Positions 9,678-19,103 of a DNA stretch of 64,000 nucleotides are shown here, piece by piece. How positions within the stretch are numbered: the first letter of the stretch is position 1; the number at the start of each line of letters is the position of its first letter. This DNA is from Planctomycetota bacterium (GTDB lineage Bacteria; Planctomycetota; SZUA-567; H5-PLA8): positions 2,693,460-2,757,459 of the forward strand of contig JAOSKN010000001.1 of the NCBI GenBank assembly GCA_027493525.1. Direction: 5' to 3'. The notes under the pieces were generated by a model. It ran no database searches. It was not told where the DNA came from and saw only the letters and a list, made by a program, of their open reading frames with translations. A program made the position numbers and the translations under genes.

Positions 9678-11105
9678 ATGCCGCGGATGTGCTTGGCCGC
9701 AATCCTTGCCTGTTTGAGCGTCCTCGCAAATCATGCGACGGAACATCCCGTCTCCAATGCCCAGGAAATCGCCGCAGCCGCCAAGATCGCGAAACCGGGC
9801 GACGAGATCGTCATGGCCGAAGGCGAATGGACCGACCAGAAGATCGTCTTCGAGGCCCAGGGCGAGGAAGCTCGTCCCATCGCCCTGCGCGCCAAGACGC
9901 CGGGCAAGACGATCGTCACCGGGGTCTCGACGCTCACCCTGGCCGGGCGCCACCTCGTCGTCAGCGACCTGCTTTTCAAGGATGGCTCGCACGGTCCGGT
10001 TCCCGCGAAGCCGCCCCTGGCCCACGAACGAGCCGTCGTTTCGTTCAAGCTCGACGACGAGCGCTGCGCGACCCACACGCGCCTGACGCGCTGCGAGATT
10101 CGGGATTGGAAGTCGGAGGCCAAGTACCACGTTCCCTGGATTTACATCGCAGGTCACAGCGAGAAGAACCGAGTGGATCATTGCCGCTTCTCGGGACAGA
10201 ACCACCGCGGAGAGACGATCGTCGTGATCCCCGAGGAGAAACCCAATCGCCACCGCATCGACCACAACTTCTTCGGGAAGCGGGAGCGAGGGGGTCTCCG
10301 CGAGGACGTCAAAGCGAACGGACACGAGACCATCCGCATCGGCGGCAAGGACCACAACACGTTCGAGTCGTACACGCTCGTCGAATACAACCATTTCGAG
10401 GAATGCGACGGCGAGGACGAGATGATCAGCAACAAGAGTTTCTGCAACATCTACCGGAACAACCTCTTTCGAAACTGCATCGGCGAACTGGTGCTGCGAG
10501 GCGGCGAACGCTGCGTCGTCGAAAACAACCGCTTCGAGAATTGCCGGGGAGGCATCCGGGTGAACGGGACCCATCACCGCATCGTGGGCAACGTGATCAT
10601 CGACGCCAGGGGCGCGGGCATACGCCTGATCGCCGGCTGGGAAACGCACGCGGTCGTGACCGACTGCCTGATCGCGAACAACACGATCGTCAACGCACAA
10701 GCCCAGGGCATCCTCTTCGCCGACTGGCTCAAAGGCGAAGTCCTGCGCGACGGAACGGTACGCGACAAGGGCGGCACGGAACTCCCCGTCCGCAACAAGG
10801 TCGTAAACAACCTGATCGTCGGCTCGAAGGGCGTTTTGATCGAACTCAAAGGCTCCACCGATAACGTGCTCAGCCACAACCTGCTTCATGCCACGGGCGA
10901 GGCCCAGGTTGGCGAGGCCGGCTCGAACGCGATCCTCGCGGACCCGAAATTCGCCAACGCCGCGGAGCACGACTACCGGCTCGCGGAGGACAGCCCCGCG
11001 CGCGGCGCCGGAATGCCGCTGGATGAGGTTTCCAAGGCCTTTCCCGTGGGCGCGGAGGCCGCGCCGTTCTCGGCCGGCCCCGCCGCGCCCGGCGCCGGGA
11101 AGTAG
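9678..11105 (+). CDS. Polysaccharide lyase family 6 (alginate lyase/chondroitinase B-like), secreted
   Basis: A 475-residue secreted right-handed beta-helix protein: a short signal peptide (MPRMCLAAILACLSVLANHA), then HPVSNAQEIAAAAKIAKPGDEIVMAEGEW, typical of PL6. The active-site stretch NKSFCNIYRNNLFRNC followed by LVLRGGERCVVENNRF contains the Lys and Arg that act as base and acid in chondroitinase B. The repeated N-N-x-F/I turns mark helix coils. AAAGGA precedes the ATG at 9678, chosen over an upstream in-frame start at 9561 because only this one gives a signal peptide. It probably cleaves uronate-containing polysaccharides by beta-elimination in the periplasm or outside. No sulfatase or sugar transporter is next to it. 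Confidence 0.85.
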   Translation: MPRMCLAAILACLSVLANHATEHPVSNAQEIAAAAKIAKPGDEIVMAEGEWTDQKIVFEAQGEEARPIALRAKTPGKTIVTGVSTLTLAGRHLVVSDLLFKDGSHGPVPAKPPLAHERAVVSFKLDDERCATHTRLTRCEIRDWKSEAKYHVPWIYIAGHSEKNRVDHCRFSGQNHRGETIVVIPEEKPNRHRIDHNFFGKRERGGLREDVKANGHETIRIGGKDHNTFESYTLVEYNHFEECDGEDEMISNKSFCNIYRNNLFRNCIGELVLRGGERCVVENNRFENCRGGIRVNGTHHRIVGNVIIDARGAGIRLIAGWETHAVVTDCLIANNTIVNAQAQGILFADWLKGEVLRDGTVRDKGGTELPVRNKVVNNLIVGSKGVLIELKGSTDNVLSHNLLHATGEAQVGEAGSNAILADPKFANAAEHDYRLAEDSPARGAGMPLDEVSKAFPVGAEAAPFSAGPAAPGAGK

Positions 11106-11193
11106 CGTCCCGCGCGGACTTTCCTTGCCCTCGTTCTTGCCGCTGCTCGGTCACCGGATAAATTAGGCGCGCCAAGCCACCGGGGACTCGCGC

Positions 11194-11439
11194 ATGCTCA
11201 CCACCGTTGCCGTGCCGCCGCTGGGCGAACGGAAGCAGACCGAGACGTTGCTGAACTTCTGGTACGTGGACGAAGGGCAGGAGGTCGAGGCCGGCGAGGA
11301 TCTCGCCGAGCTGGTCACCGACAAGGCCGCCTTCAATTTGCCCGCGCCGAGCGCCGGGAAGGTGAAGCGCATCCTGGTCCAGGAAGGCGCGAAGGTTAAG
11401 GAAGGCGACGCGCTGGTCGAGCTGGACGTCGCAGGTTGA
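11194..11439 (+). CDS. Stand-alone biotinyl/lipoyl-binding domain protein
   Basis: An 81-residue single lipoyl (biotinyl) domain. The strands LTTVAVPPLGERKQTETLLNFWYVDEGQEVEAGEDLAEL lead to the hairpin TDKAAF, where Lys44 is the expected lipoylation site, followed by LPAPSAGKVKRILVQEGAKV. The residue context (TDKA) fits lipoyl better than biotin. The usual home of this domain is the E2 subunit of 2-oxoacid dehydrogenases; here no E1, E2 or E3 is near, so it may serve a complex encoded elsewhere. Its stop overlaps a possible TTG start of tmk. Confidence 0.8.
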   Translation: MLTTVAVPPLGERKQTETLLNFWYVDEGQEVEAGEDLAELVTDKAAFNLPAPSAGKVKRILVQEGAKVKEGDALVELDVAG

Positions 11440-11465
11440 GTCCAAAAAAGGGACCAAGCGCGCGC

Positions 11466-12107
11466 GTGAACGCGAAGAGACGCCGGAGCGGACGCTTCCT
11501 GGTCGTGGACGGCCCCGACGGGGTCGGCAAATCCACGCAGGTCCAACTCCTGGTGGAGCAGCTCGATCAGCGCAAGGTCCATACCCTCTCGCTGCGCGAG
11601 CCCGGCGGGACGACGGCCGGCGAGATCATTCGCTCGCTGCTGCTCGAGAAGCGCCAGGAGAGGCTCACGGCGGTCGCCGAGTCCTTTCTCTTTCAGGCCG
11701 CGCGCGCGCAACTGGTCGAGGAGGTGATCCGCCCGGCGCTAAAGCGCGGCACCTGGGTCGTCTGCGACCGCTTCACGCTCTCGACGCTCGTCTACCAGGG
11801 CGCGGCGGGGAAAGTGAACGCGCAGGCGATCGAACGCATGTCCGAGATCGCCACGGGCGGGCTGCGGCCCGACCTCTACGTGGTGCTGTGGGCCGATCCG
11901 AGGGTCTGCGTCGGGCGCCGCCGCGACCGCGAGGCCGACCGCATGGAATCCAAGGGCGCGAAGTTCCTCCGCGACGTGAGCGCCGCCTACAAGCGCCTGG
12001 CATCCCGCGGGCGCGGCTGCAAGCTTATCGATGCCGGCGCGCCGATCGAGGAAGTCCGCGCGCGGATCTGGAAGCTGGTGGAGCCGTTGCTGGGGAAGCA
12101 GGCGTGA
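11466..12107 (+). CDS. tmk: Thymidylate kinase
   Basis: dTMP kinase, ATP + dTMP to ADP + dTDP, in the dTTP pathway. Visible features in order: P-loop DGPDGVGKST near residue 20, the REPGGT substrate loop, the DRF motif (CDRFTLSTLVYQG), and an Arg-rich LID (CVGRRRDREADRM). The GTG at 11466 puts the P-loop at the usual distance and has AAGGGA upstream; a TTG at 11436 overlapping the lipoyl stop would add ten residues. It is followed by holB, a common bacterial pair. The stop lies inside the left arm of a heptamer-repeat element. Confidence 0.9.
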   Translation: MNAKRRRSGRFLVVDGPDGVGKSTQVQLLVEQLDQRKVHTLSLREPGGTTAGEIIRSLLLEKRQERLTAVAESFLFQAARAQLVEEVIRPALKRGTWVVCDRFTLSTLVYQGAAGKVNAQAIERMSEIATGGLRPDLYVVLWADPRVCVGRRRDREADRMESKGAKFLRDVSAAYKRLASRGRGCKLIDAGAPIEEVRARIWKLVEPLLGKQA

Positions 12108-12175
12108 AACGTGAAGGGTACTCAACAGGTCCGCGCATCGGAGCCTTTTTCACGTTTTACGTTTCACGTTTTTGA
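12104..12175. repeat. Heptamer-armed inverted repeat, ACGTTTC type
   Basis: The right arm is three heptamers in register (ACGTTTT, ACGTTTC, ACGTTTT at 12152-12172). The left arm, GTGAAACGTGAAG from 12104, is its inverted counterpart and contains the tmk stop codon. The loop is about 34 bases. A related element lies at 21840-21917. Confidence 0.7.
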
Positions 12176-12211
12176 GCCGTACCCGAAACCCCTTTCCAAG
12201 CGGCCACAACC

Positions 12212-13381
12212 ATGAGCTGGAACACCGTCATCGGCCAAGACGCCGCCAAATCCTTCCTGCGCGCCTCGCTGCGCGCGGGACGGACGGCGCACGCCTACCT
12301 CTTCAGCGGTCCGGCGGGCGTCGGGAAGCGGACGACGGCCTTCGCGCTGGCGCAGGCGCTCCTGTGCCACGAGCCGCCGGCGCCCGACGAGGCCTGCGGC
12401 GCGTGCCGCTCCTGCCGCTGGCTGGCGGCGCGCGAGGGACTGGCCTGCGGGCATCCGGATCTGATCGTCCCGATCCGCTACCTGGCCTCGTCCGAGCGCG
12501 TGCTGGGCGACCAGGAGCAGCTCATCCCCCGCGAGACGATGCAGGAGCTGTCCAAGCAGCTCCACCTGGCCCCGCGCAGCGGCTCGCGCCGCGTGGCGCT
12601 GATCCCCGAGGCGCACCGCATGTGCCTGGGGCAGGCCGAGGCGGCCAACAGCTTCCTGAAGACGCTTGAGGAACCCCCGCCGCACGCGGTGGCGATCCTG
12701 ACCAGCAGCCGGCCCGAGGCGCTGCTGGAGACGATCGTCTCGCGCTGCCAGCTCCTGGCCTTCCGGCGGCTTTCGCTGGAACAGATCGGGGAGGGGTTGC
12801 GCCAGGCGCGCAGCGGAACGGAACGCGACCTGGCGGCGGCGCTCGCCGACGGAAGCCTGGGGCGCGCGCGGGAGCTGCTCGAAGGCGACCTGGGGCGCTG
12901 GCGCGCGGCGGTGATGAAAGGCCTGGAGTTGAGCGCGCCGGCCGGCGCGCTCAACTTCGGGCTGGGCCTCTGGAGCATCGCCGACGCGGAGGGCGCGCGC
13001 CTTTTTCAGGGCGCCAAGGACGCCGCGCGAGAGGAAACCCCGCCGGAAGACGAGGACGAAGGCGAGGACCCCAGCGCGCGCGAGGCCGAGGAGGCCCAGA
13101 AGACGGCCTCCGGTTGGAAGCGCTTCGTCTTCACGCGCCTGCTGGACCTCTGCGAGGTGGCCTTCCGCGACGCGCTGGTCCGCGCGGCGGGGGCCGGCGA
13201 GGAGGCGCTGCTCCAGCGCGACCAGGCGCGCCTGGCCGAGAAGCTTGCCGGGCAGTACGGCGTCGAAGGCTGCGAGCGGATTCTGGCGGCGCTGCGCGAG
13301 GCGCGCCTGGCGACGCGGCTCTATGTCAACGGCGCGCTGGTAGGCCGCATGCTGGCCGGCCGGATGGCCGAAGCGCCTTGA
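12212..13381 (+). CDS. holB: DNA polymerase III subunit delta prime
   Basis: A 389-residue clamp-loader delta prime subunit of the AAA+ type. Features: MSWNTVIGQDAAKSFLRASL start, a P-loop-like GPAGVGKRTTA where the Ser/Thr after Lys is replaced by Arg (delta prime often has a degenerate site), the Cys cluster in CHEPPAPDEACGACRSC that binds zinc, NSFLKTLEEPP (box VI-like) and the SRC sensor motif in ETIVSRCQLL. It places beta clamps on DNA together with DnaX and delta. An acidic low-complexity insertion (EETPPEDEDEGEDPS) near residue 270 is unusual. It follows tmk after a 104-base repeat-containing gap. Confidence 0.9.
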   Translation: MSWNTVIGQDAAKSFLRASLRAGRTAHAYLFSGPAGVGKRTTAFALAQALLCHEPPAPDEACGACRSCRWLAAREGLACGHPDLIVPIRYLASSERVLGDQEQLIPRETMQELSKQLHLAPRSGSRRVALIPEAHRMCLGQAEAANSFLKTLEEPPPHAVAILTSSRPEALLETIVSRCQLLAFRRLSLEQIGEGLRQARSGTERDLAAALADGSLGRARELLEGDLGRWRAAVMKGLELSAPAGALNFGLGLWSIADAEGARLFQGAKDAAREETPPEDEDEGEDPSAREAEEAQKTASGWKRFVFTRLLDLCEVAFRDALVRAAGAGEEALLQRDQARLAEKLAGQYGVEGCERILAALREARLATRLYVNGALVGRMLAGRMAEAP

Positions 13382-13557
13382 AGAACCGGGCCTCCCAGAC
13401 CGTCTCCTATCCGCATCCCAAGTCCCGCTTTCGCTTGCGCCGGAGCCTTCCAACCGGGAGATTGTTGGGATTCGCAGTCGTGCGGTAAGCGCAGGGGCCG
13501 CTTGTGGTTGCGGGCTGGCCGCGGGCTTGTCGGGCGGTGAGGTTCGAACGGTTCGTC

Positions 13558-13935
13558 ATGGCCGAAGAACAGAGCGAGGACGCGAAGCTGGCGGGCATCC
13601 TGGTCCGAGAGCCGCGGTATAAGCGCGAGGCCTACAATTTCGTGCGCGAGGCCCTGGATTACACCGTCCGCCGCCGCCGCAAGAAAGGCCACGTCGCCGG
13701 GCGCGAGCTGGTCGAGGGCGTGCGCGACCTGGCGCGCGAACGCTTCGGGTTCATGGCCAAGACCGTGCTCAACCAGTGGGGCCTGCACCGCACCCGCGAC
13801 ATCGGCGAAGTCGTCTTTAACATGGTCGAGGCGCAGATCCTGAGCAAGCAGGAGTCCGACACGCGCGAGGACTTCGACGACGTATTCGACTTTACGGCGG
13901 CGTTTGAGAACGATTTCAGCATCGAACTGAACTGA
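13558..13935 (+). CDS. Minf_1886 family protein
   Basis: A 125-residue cytosolic protein matching the conserved Minf_1886 family: ILVREPRYKREAYNFVREALDYTV, GRELVEGVRDLARERFGFMAKTVLNQWGL and DIGEVVFNMVEA, with an acidic C-terminus (REDFDDVFDFTAAFEND). The family is common in the PVC group and has no assigned function. The ATG at 13558 is preferred to an upstream in-frame start at 13504 because homology begins there. It lies 11 bases before the AMP-binding ligase gene. Confidence 0.8.
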   Translation: MAEEQSEDAKLAGILVREPRYKREAYNFVREALDYTVRRRRKKGHVAGRELVEGVRDLARERFGFMAKTVLNQWGLHRTRDIGEVVFNMVEAQILSKQESDTREDFDDVFDFTAAFENDFSIELN

Positions 13936-13946
13936 ACGGGGCCCCG

Positions 13947-15407
13947 ATGAGCGAGTTGACCCACGCGACGGTGCTCGACCTGCTGGAGCGCTCCGCCGCC
14001 GCGCACGGCGCGGCGCCGGCGGTCCTGGACGGGCGGCAGACGCTGAGCTACGCGCAGCTTCTGGAGAGTTCGCGCAAGCTGGGCCTGGGCCTGGGCCTGC
14101 TTACCGAGCGTCCCGTCGTCGCGCTCTTCCTGCCCATGACGCCGGCCTTCGTGAGCGCCTTCCACGGCGGGCTTTACGCCGGCAAGGCCGTCCTCCCGCT
14201 GAACATGCTGCTGCCGGGCGAGGACCTGGCTTACATCCTGCAGGATGCCGGCGCCGACGTGGTGGTCACCAGCAAGCTCTTCGCGAAGAAGCTGGAGGGG
14301 CTGCCGGCGAAGATCGTGGCCCTGGAAGAACCGCCGCCGCCGCAAGGCGCGCCAAAGCCCGCGCCGCGCCCGAAGCCGGAGGACCTCGCGACGCTGCTCT
14401 ACACCTCCGGCACCACCGGCCGGCCCAAGGGCGTGGAGTTGACGCACCGCAACCTGGCCTTCGACGCGCAGGCCAGCATCGTGGCGATGGGCGTCACGCC
14501 CGAAATCCGGATCCTCGCCTGCCTCCCGACCTTCCATACCTTCGCGATCACCGGAACGATGCTCGTCCCGCTGGCCGCCGGCGGCTCGCTCTTTACCATT
14601 CCGCGCTTCGACAAGGATGCCACGCTCCAGGCCGCCTCCGACGGGCAGTGCAATACGCTGCTGATGGTCCCGTCGATGTATCGCATCTGCACCATGATGC
14701 AGCAGCGCAAGCCGCGCGAGCTGAAACTGAAGCTCGCCGTCTCCGGCGGCGAGCCGCTCCCGCGCGACACGGCCGAGCAGTTCGAGCAGGTCTTCGGGCT
14801 GCCGCTCCTGGAAGGCTACGGGCTCACCGAGACCAGTCCGGTCATTTCGTTCAACCGCCGCGAGGCGCATCGCCCGGGCAGCGTGGGCCAGGCCATCCCC
14901 GGCGTGGAAATAAAGATCGTCGATCCGGCTTCGCTGGCCGACCTGAAACCCGGCGAGGTCGGCGAGATCTGGACCCGCGGGCCGCACGTGATGAAGGGCT
15001 ACCGCAACAAGCCCGACGAGACGGCCCAGGTCGTCACGGCCGGCGGCTGGTTCCGCACCGGGGACATGGGAACCCTGGACGCGGAAGGCTTCCTGACCAT
15101 CACCGGACGCCTGCGGGAGATGATCAAGGTCGCCGGCGAGATGGTCTTCCCGGCGGAGGTCGAGAACGCGCTGCTGAAGCATCCGGCGGTCTTCGAGGCG
15201 GGGGTGATCGGGGAACGCCACGAACGCCGGGGCGAGACGGTCAAGGCCTTCGTCGCGCTGCATGAGGGCCAGCAGGCCACGGAAGAGGATCTCCTGGCGC
15301 ACTGCCGCAAGGAACTGGCGCCCTACAAGGTGCCGCGCGAGGTCGCCTTCCGGCCGGAATTGCCCAAGGGCCCCACGGGGAAGGTGATGCGCAGGCTGCT
15401 GAAGTGA
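13947..15407 (+). CDS. AMP-binding acyl-CoA synthetase (long-chain fatty acid CoA ligase type)
   Basis: A 486-residue ANL-superfamily enzyme. Seen in order: the ATP-binding P-loop YTSGTTGRPKGVELTHRN, LPTFHTFAITGT, the adenine-binding YGLTETSPV, GWFRTGDMG, the hinge GRLREMIKVAGEMVFPAEVE, and the C-terminal catalytic Lys region PKGPTGKVMRR. It should activate a carboxylate as an acyl-AMP and then form an acyl-CoA or acyl-ACP. The substrate cannot be read from the sequence. It is slightly shorter than typical FadD (about 550), like bacterial acyl-ACP synthetases. It belongs to a tight plus-strand run with the phosphatase and kinase that follow. Confidence 0.9.
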   Translation: MSELTHATVLDLLERSAAAHGAAPAVLDGRQTLSYAQLLESSRKLGLGLGLLTERPVVALFLPMTPAFVSAFHGGLYAGKAVLPLNMLLPGEDLAYILQDAGADVVVTSKLFAKKLEGLPAKIVALEEPPPPQGAPKPAPRPKPEDLATLLYTSGTTGRPKGVELTHRNLAFDAQASIVAMGVTPEIRILACLPTFHTFAITGTMLVPLAAGGSLFTIPRFDKDATLQAASDGQCNTLLMVPSMYRICTMMQQRKPRELKLKLAVSGGEPLPRDTAEQFEQVFGLPLLEGYGLTETSPVISFNRREAHRPGSVGQAIPGVEIKIVDPASLADLKPGEVGEIWTRGPHVMKGYRNKPDETAQVVTAGGWFRTGDMGTLDAEGFLTITGRLREMIKVAGEMVFPAEVENALLKHPAVFEAGVIGERHERRGETVKAFVALHEGQQATEEDLLAHCRKELAPYKVPREVAFRPELPKGPTGKVMRRLLK

Positions 15408-15474
15408 CGGATCCGGCCGCCGGGGCGGAATGGGGAATTCGATTCGTGCCATCCGGAACGGTGACGATACACGC

Positions 15475-15933
15475 ATGCCGCAGAACTTCGGGTTCGTGAT
15501 CGAAGGCCTCCTGGCGGGCATGGAACGCCCGGGGTCGTTCGCCTCGCTGGACGAGGACCTGGGCTTCCTGAAGGAGCAGGGCATCGGAGCCATCGTCTCG
15601 CTGACGGAAAGCCCCTTGGAGCCTGACCTCCTGGCGGCGCACGGGTTCAACTGCCTGCACCTGTCGGTGGCCGATTTCACCCCGCCCACCCTGGGGCAGG
15701 TCAAGCGCTGCATGCGCTTCCTGGACGAGATGGAGCGCGCGAGGACGAAGGTCGTCGTGCACTGCGGGGCCGGGCGCGGCCGGACCGGGACGCTCCTGGC
15801 CTGCGCGCTGGTCAGCCGCGGGCGGAGCGCCACGGCGGCCATCGCCGAACTGCGGCGGCTGCGGCCCGGTTCGATCGAGACCCGCGAACAGGAACAGGTC
15901 GTGCGCATGTACGAGCAGGCGGTGAAGAGCTGA
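15475..15933 (+). CDS. Dual-specificity/tyrosine-type protein phosphatase
   Basis: A 152-residue single-domain phosphatase with the Cys-dependent signature HCGAGRGRTG (His96, Cys97, Arg103) and general-acid region SVADFTPPT. The form resembles eukaryotic-like DUSP23 or cyclin-dependent kinase inhibitor 3-type enzymes: MPQNFGFVIEGLLAGMERPG, then LGFLKEQGIGAIVSLTES. The next gene, 5 bases downstream, is a Ser/Thr kinase, so the pair may act on the same targets. The start at 15475 is chosen because homology begins there; an in-frame ATG at 15430 would add 15 residues. Confidence 0.85.
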   Translation: MPQNFGFVIEGLLAGMERPGSFASLDEDLGFLKEQGIGAIVSLTESPLEPDLLAAHGFNCLHLSVADFTPPTLGQVKRCMRFLDEMERARTKVVVHCGAGRGRTGTLLACALVSRGRSATAAIAELRRLRPGSIETREQEQVVRMYEQAVKS

Positions 15934-15938
15934 GCCCC

Positions 15939-17198
15939 ATGGCGCGCAAAGCCCCGAAAACCTTCGAGCAGGTGGCGCTCGAAAACGACCTCGCCAGCGA
16001 GGAGCAGGTCAAACAGTGCCTCGCCAAGCAGGAAGAGGAGCGCGCCAACGGCGGCGAGATCACGCCCATCGAGGACTTGATGCTCGAGATGGGCTTCATG
16101 ACCGAGGACAACGTCCGCGCCGTCCGCACCGCCCTCGACCGGCTCCAGCGCGACGAACAGAAAGGCGAGCCCGTCCGGATCGGGAACTACGAGATCCTGG
16201 GCAAGATCGGCGACGGCGGCCTGGGCACCGTCTACAAGGCGCGCCAGATCACCATGTCCCGCGACGTGGCGCTGAAGGTGCTCCACAAGAAGTGGCTCTC
16301 CGACGAGGAGTTCAAGAAGCGCTTCCTGCTGGAGGCCCGCCTGGCCGGGCGCCTGAGCCACCAGAACCTGATCCAGGTCTACGACGTCGGGCGCGACCGC
16401 GGGCTCTACTACTTCTCCATGGAGTACATCGACGGGGAGACCGTCGAGGACATCATCGAGCGCGAGGGGCCGCTGGAGGTCACGCGCGCCATCGACATCA
16501 CCATGCAGGTGCTCCGCGCGATCACCTACATCAAGAAGTTCGACATCGTCCACCGCGACATCAAGCCGTCGAACGTGATGATCAACCGCGGCGGGATCGC
16601 CAAGCTGGGCGACTTCGGCTTCGTGAAGTCCAAGCTCGACCACGTCATCTCGACCGAAGGCGAGGTGCTCGGCACGCCCGATTACATCTCGCCCGAGCAG
16701 GCCATGGGCGTGGAGAACATCGACTGGCGCAGCGACCAGTACAGCCTCGGCGCGAGCCTGTACCACATGCTCACCGGCCGCCCGCCCTACGAGGGCTCCG
16801 GCAGCGCGGTGATGCGCCAGCACATCAAGGCCGAGCTGCCCGACCCGCGCACCATCAACCCGGAGATCCCCGAGGCCATCCTGCACGTCCTCGAACGGAC
16901 CATGGCCAAGGATCCCAACGACCGCTACCAGACCACCTCGGAGATCTTCGAGGATCTGGAACTGGTCAAGATGGGCCAGGACCCGACCTCCGACCGCCTG
17001 GCCGTCGGCAAGTCCACCATCATCCGCGCCTTCAAGATCGAGCAGAAGCTGGTCCAGCGCGCCAACAGCGAGGTCGAAGTCCTGCAGGACGAGCTGAAGC
17101 GCACGCGCAAGTACATGCTCTACAGCTTCGTGATCTCGGGCGTGCTGATGGTGGCGCTGGTCCTGGTGCTGGTGCTGCTGGTCTTCCGAAACTCATGA
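15939..17198 (+). CDS. Membrane-anchored Ser/Thr protein kinase with GspE-N-like front domain
   Basis: A 419-residue Hanks-type kinase. Residues 5-75 (FEQVALENDLASEEQVKQCL, then PIEDLMLEMGFMTEDNVRAV) look like the small helical domain at the front of GspE/PilB ATPases. The kinase domain covers about 83-350: Gly-loop IGDGGLGTVYKA near 89, VALKVL, catalytic HRDIKPSN near 205, DFGF near 225, and the GTPDYISPEQ activation segment. A coiled stretch leads to a C-terminal transmembrane helix (395-417, FVISGVLMVALVLVLVLLVF), so the kinase faces the cytosol as a tail-anchored protein without a sensor outside. It converges with a minus-strand ORF, stop against stop. Confidence 0.9.
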   Translation: MARKAPKTFEQVALENDLASEEQVKQCLAKQEEERANGGEITPIEDLMLEMGFMTEDNVRAVRTALDRLQRDEQKGEPVRIGNYEILGKIGDGGLGTVYKARQITMSRDVALKVLHKKWLSDEEFKKRFLLEARLAGRLSHQNLIQVYDVGRDRGLYYFSMEYIDGETVEDIIEREGPLEVTRAIDITMQVLRAITYIKKFDIVHRDIKPSNVMINRGGIAKLGDFGFVKSKLDHVISTEGEVLGTPDYISPEQAMGVENIDWRSDQYSLGASLYHMLTGRPPYEGSGSAVMRQHIKAELPDPRTINPEIPEAILHVLERTMAKDPNDRYQTTSEIFEDLELVKMGQDPTSDRLAVGKSTIIRAFKIEQKLVQRANSEVEVLQDELKRTRKYMLYSFVISGVLMVALVLVLVLLVFRNS

Positions 17199-17387
17199 CG
17201 TCCCGATAAGCGCCTCGAGCCTTCCGCCGCGCCACGCCAGGGCCGTGCCGAAGGGTTTCGATAGTTCCGCCAGGTCCTCGCCAATTGCGCGCGCGCACGC
17301 GCCTTCCGCGCGCCGTGGAAAGCGCGCCGCGGGCGGCGCGAAGTCGCCTGCCTCGACCCGCGCGGCGATACGGCGCAGGTTACGCAC
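17193..17387 (-). CDS. Possible small protein downstream of the beta-helix gene
   Basis: An open frame of 64 codons from GTG at 17387, with the G/C-rich third positions of its neighbours: RNLRRIAARVEAGDF, then RAIGEDLAELSKPFGTALAW. The start lies 5 bases past the beta-helix stop and its stop abuts the kinase stop. No known domain. It could be a real cotranscribed gene, or the tail of a protein broken by an indel. Confidence 0.35.
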   Translation of the reverse strand: MRNLRRIAARVEAGDFAPPAARFPRRAEGACARAIGEDLAELSKPFGTALAWRGGRLEALIGTS

Positions 17388-17391
17388 GCGG

Positions 17392-19007
17392 TCACTTTCC
17401 GGCTTGCGCAGGGCCCGGAATGACTTCGTAAGCGCCCACGTCCGGCGCGGCACCCGCGAAGGGAAGGCTTACGCCCTGATTGCGCTTCCAGGCGAGAGGA
17501 CGGTCGAGGGTGAGCGTATTCGTTTCGTAGTCCGCCTTCATGACCCGCGCGCTCTCGACGCTTCCTTCGAGTTGAATTCTATCGCCGTCGATTATATTCC
17601 AGCCGTCCGTGAAATATCCTGCATCGGCGACTTGGAAGACCGTGCCCGACCCGTCCGGAGAAGCGACCTGCGTCAGGAAGACGCCTTTGTCAACGCAAGG
17701 GCTCCCGGGGCGGAGGCGTAGGTCGGGAACCTTGGGGTTGGTGGGGTCGAGCGGCGTTTGCTCCTCCACGAACAACGGATCGCCAGCCTCTTCCCAATTG
17801 CCTGCAACGATTTGGGCCTCCAGTGTGACTTTGTACAACCCATAAGGCTTAGGGTTGCCATGGAAGATGTTATTCTTGATGGCATTTCCGGCCACTCCGC
17901 GCGAGCCGCTCCAGTGCGCCAAGCCCAGGCCACAGGTCGATTCGCGGCTCGGCGTATCGTTGTAGAGGGCCTTGGCAAGCTCGGCGGTAATGCTCCCGTT
18001 CTTATAGAAGGTGTTGCTGTAAATCCGGTTGTCGCTGGGGCAGGATGTGTAGTTGCGTGTCACGCCGAGCATCAGCCCGGCCGAGTTGTTCCCGTAGAAG
18101 CAGTTGAAGCGCACGATATTCCAGCGCGTAGGCAGGCCCATCCCTGCGGCGCCGTGGTTGTCCGGGGATACCCCGAGAACGCGACGCGGTTTCCCTCGAA
18201 GAGGTTGCGCCCGGAGCATTCGTCGAATCCGCTGGTCATCAAGTTGCGGTTGCCCCACAGGTTCTTGCCGGCGTCGTCCTTCAGCCAGTTTTCGTTGTGA
18301 AAGTAGTTGTTCCGGAATACGTTGCATTTGCTGTACACGCCGACGAGGTGATGGCCGCCGTGGAAGAATTCGCAACCCTCGATCAGGTTATAAGCGGTCT
18401 GCTCGACCTTCGAATTCTCGTTCCCAATGTCGAGAAGGCAGCCCTTATCGTCGTCCGTGTACCAGCCCCATTTTGAGAACGAACACTGCCGCAGTGTGTT
18501 GTACTGCGAGTCCTTCCAAATCCGCGCGCCGGCCCACTGGCTGCGTTTGCGCATTTGGGAGAAGACGCAGCGCACGATCGCATTGTGGCTCGCCTGCTCC
18601 AACCGCATGAACTCGTCCAGGTGGCTGAAGCTTAGGCCCTCGACGGTGACGTAGGATTTCCCGACCAGAAGAATCCCCTTCTGTGCTTCCGCAATCTTGA
18701 CCTGTTCGTCCTTGAAGTTCCGGTACGTGATGCGTCCGGCTGCGGTTCCGGATTGCTCGGGCGCGATGAAGTCGCCGTAGGTGCCGGCCTTGATATAGAC
18801 CGTATCCCCCGGGGCGAGCGCCTTATTGGCCATGGCGATGCTCTTCCAGGGACGTTCGGCGGTGCCGGGGTTGACGTCGCTGGCCTGGGGATGACTCCCG
18901 TCCACGACATACTCCGCGGCCGCCGCGTTCAAGGCGACGCCCAGCTCCAGAGCGCCGCACAGTAGCGCCAGGGTCCGCAGGGTGAAGTGAGGTTCGCGCG
19001 CATTCAT
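17392..19007 (-). CDS. Secreted right-handed parallel beta-helix protein, about 538 aa, one frameshift
   Basis: A signal peptide (RTLALLCGALELGVALNAAAA) is followed by EYVVDGSHPQASDVNPGTAERPWKSIAMANKALAPGDTVYIKAGTY, the standard opening of planctomycete beta-helix (pectate-lyase-like) proteins. Coil turns such as HNAIVRCVF, YNTLRQCSF, YNLIEGCEF and CNVFRNNYF follow. AAGGAGGA lies just before the ATG at 19007. The frame breaks in the CCCC run 18171-18174; one more base restores VAFSGVSPDNHGAAGMGLPTRW and the stop at 17392. Probably a polysaccharide lyase or hydrolase; catalytic residues were not assigned. It is divergent from the AraC regulator at 19146 with an operator-like repeat between, which suggests local control by sugar. 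Confidence 0.8.
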
Positions 19008-19103
19008 GCCAGTCCTCCTTGGCGTGGCGGGTTTTGCTAACCAACCGACCGGCCGGTCCGCCGCCCGACTTCGATACACTCCAGGGGGCCGCGCCACGAT
19101 CGA

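Noticed and set aside
13659..16886. A 1075-codon minus-strand open frame
   Set aside because: Antisense of the ligase, phosphatase and kinase genes, which all have clear motifs on the plus strand.
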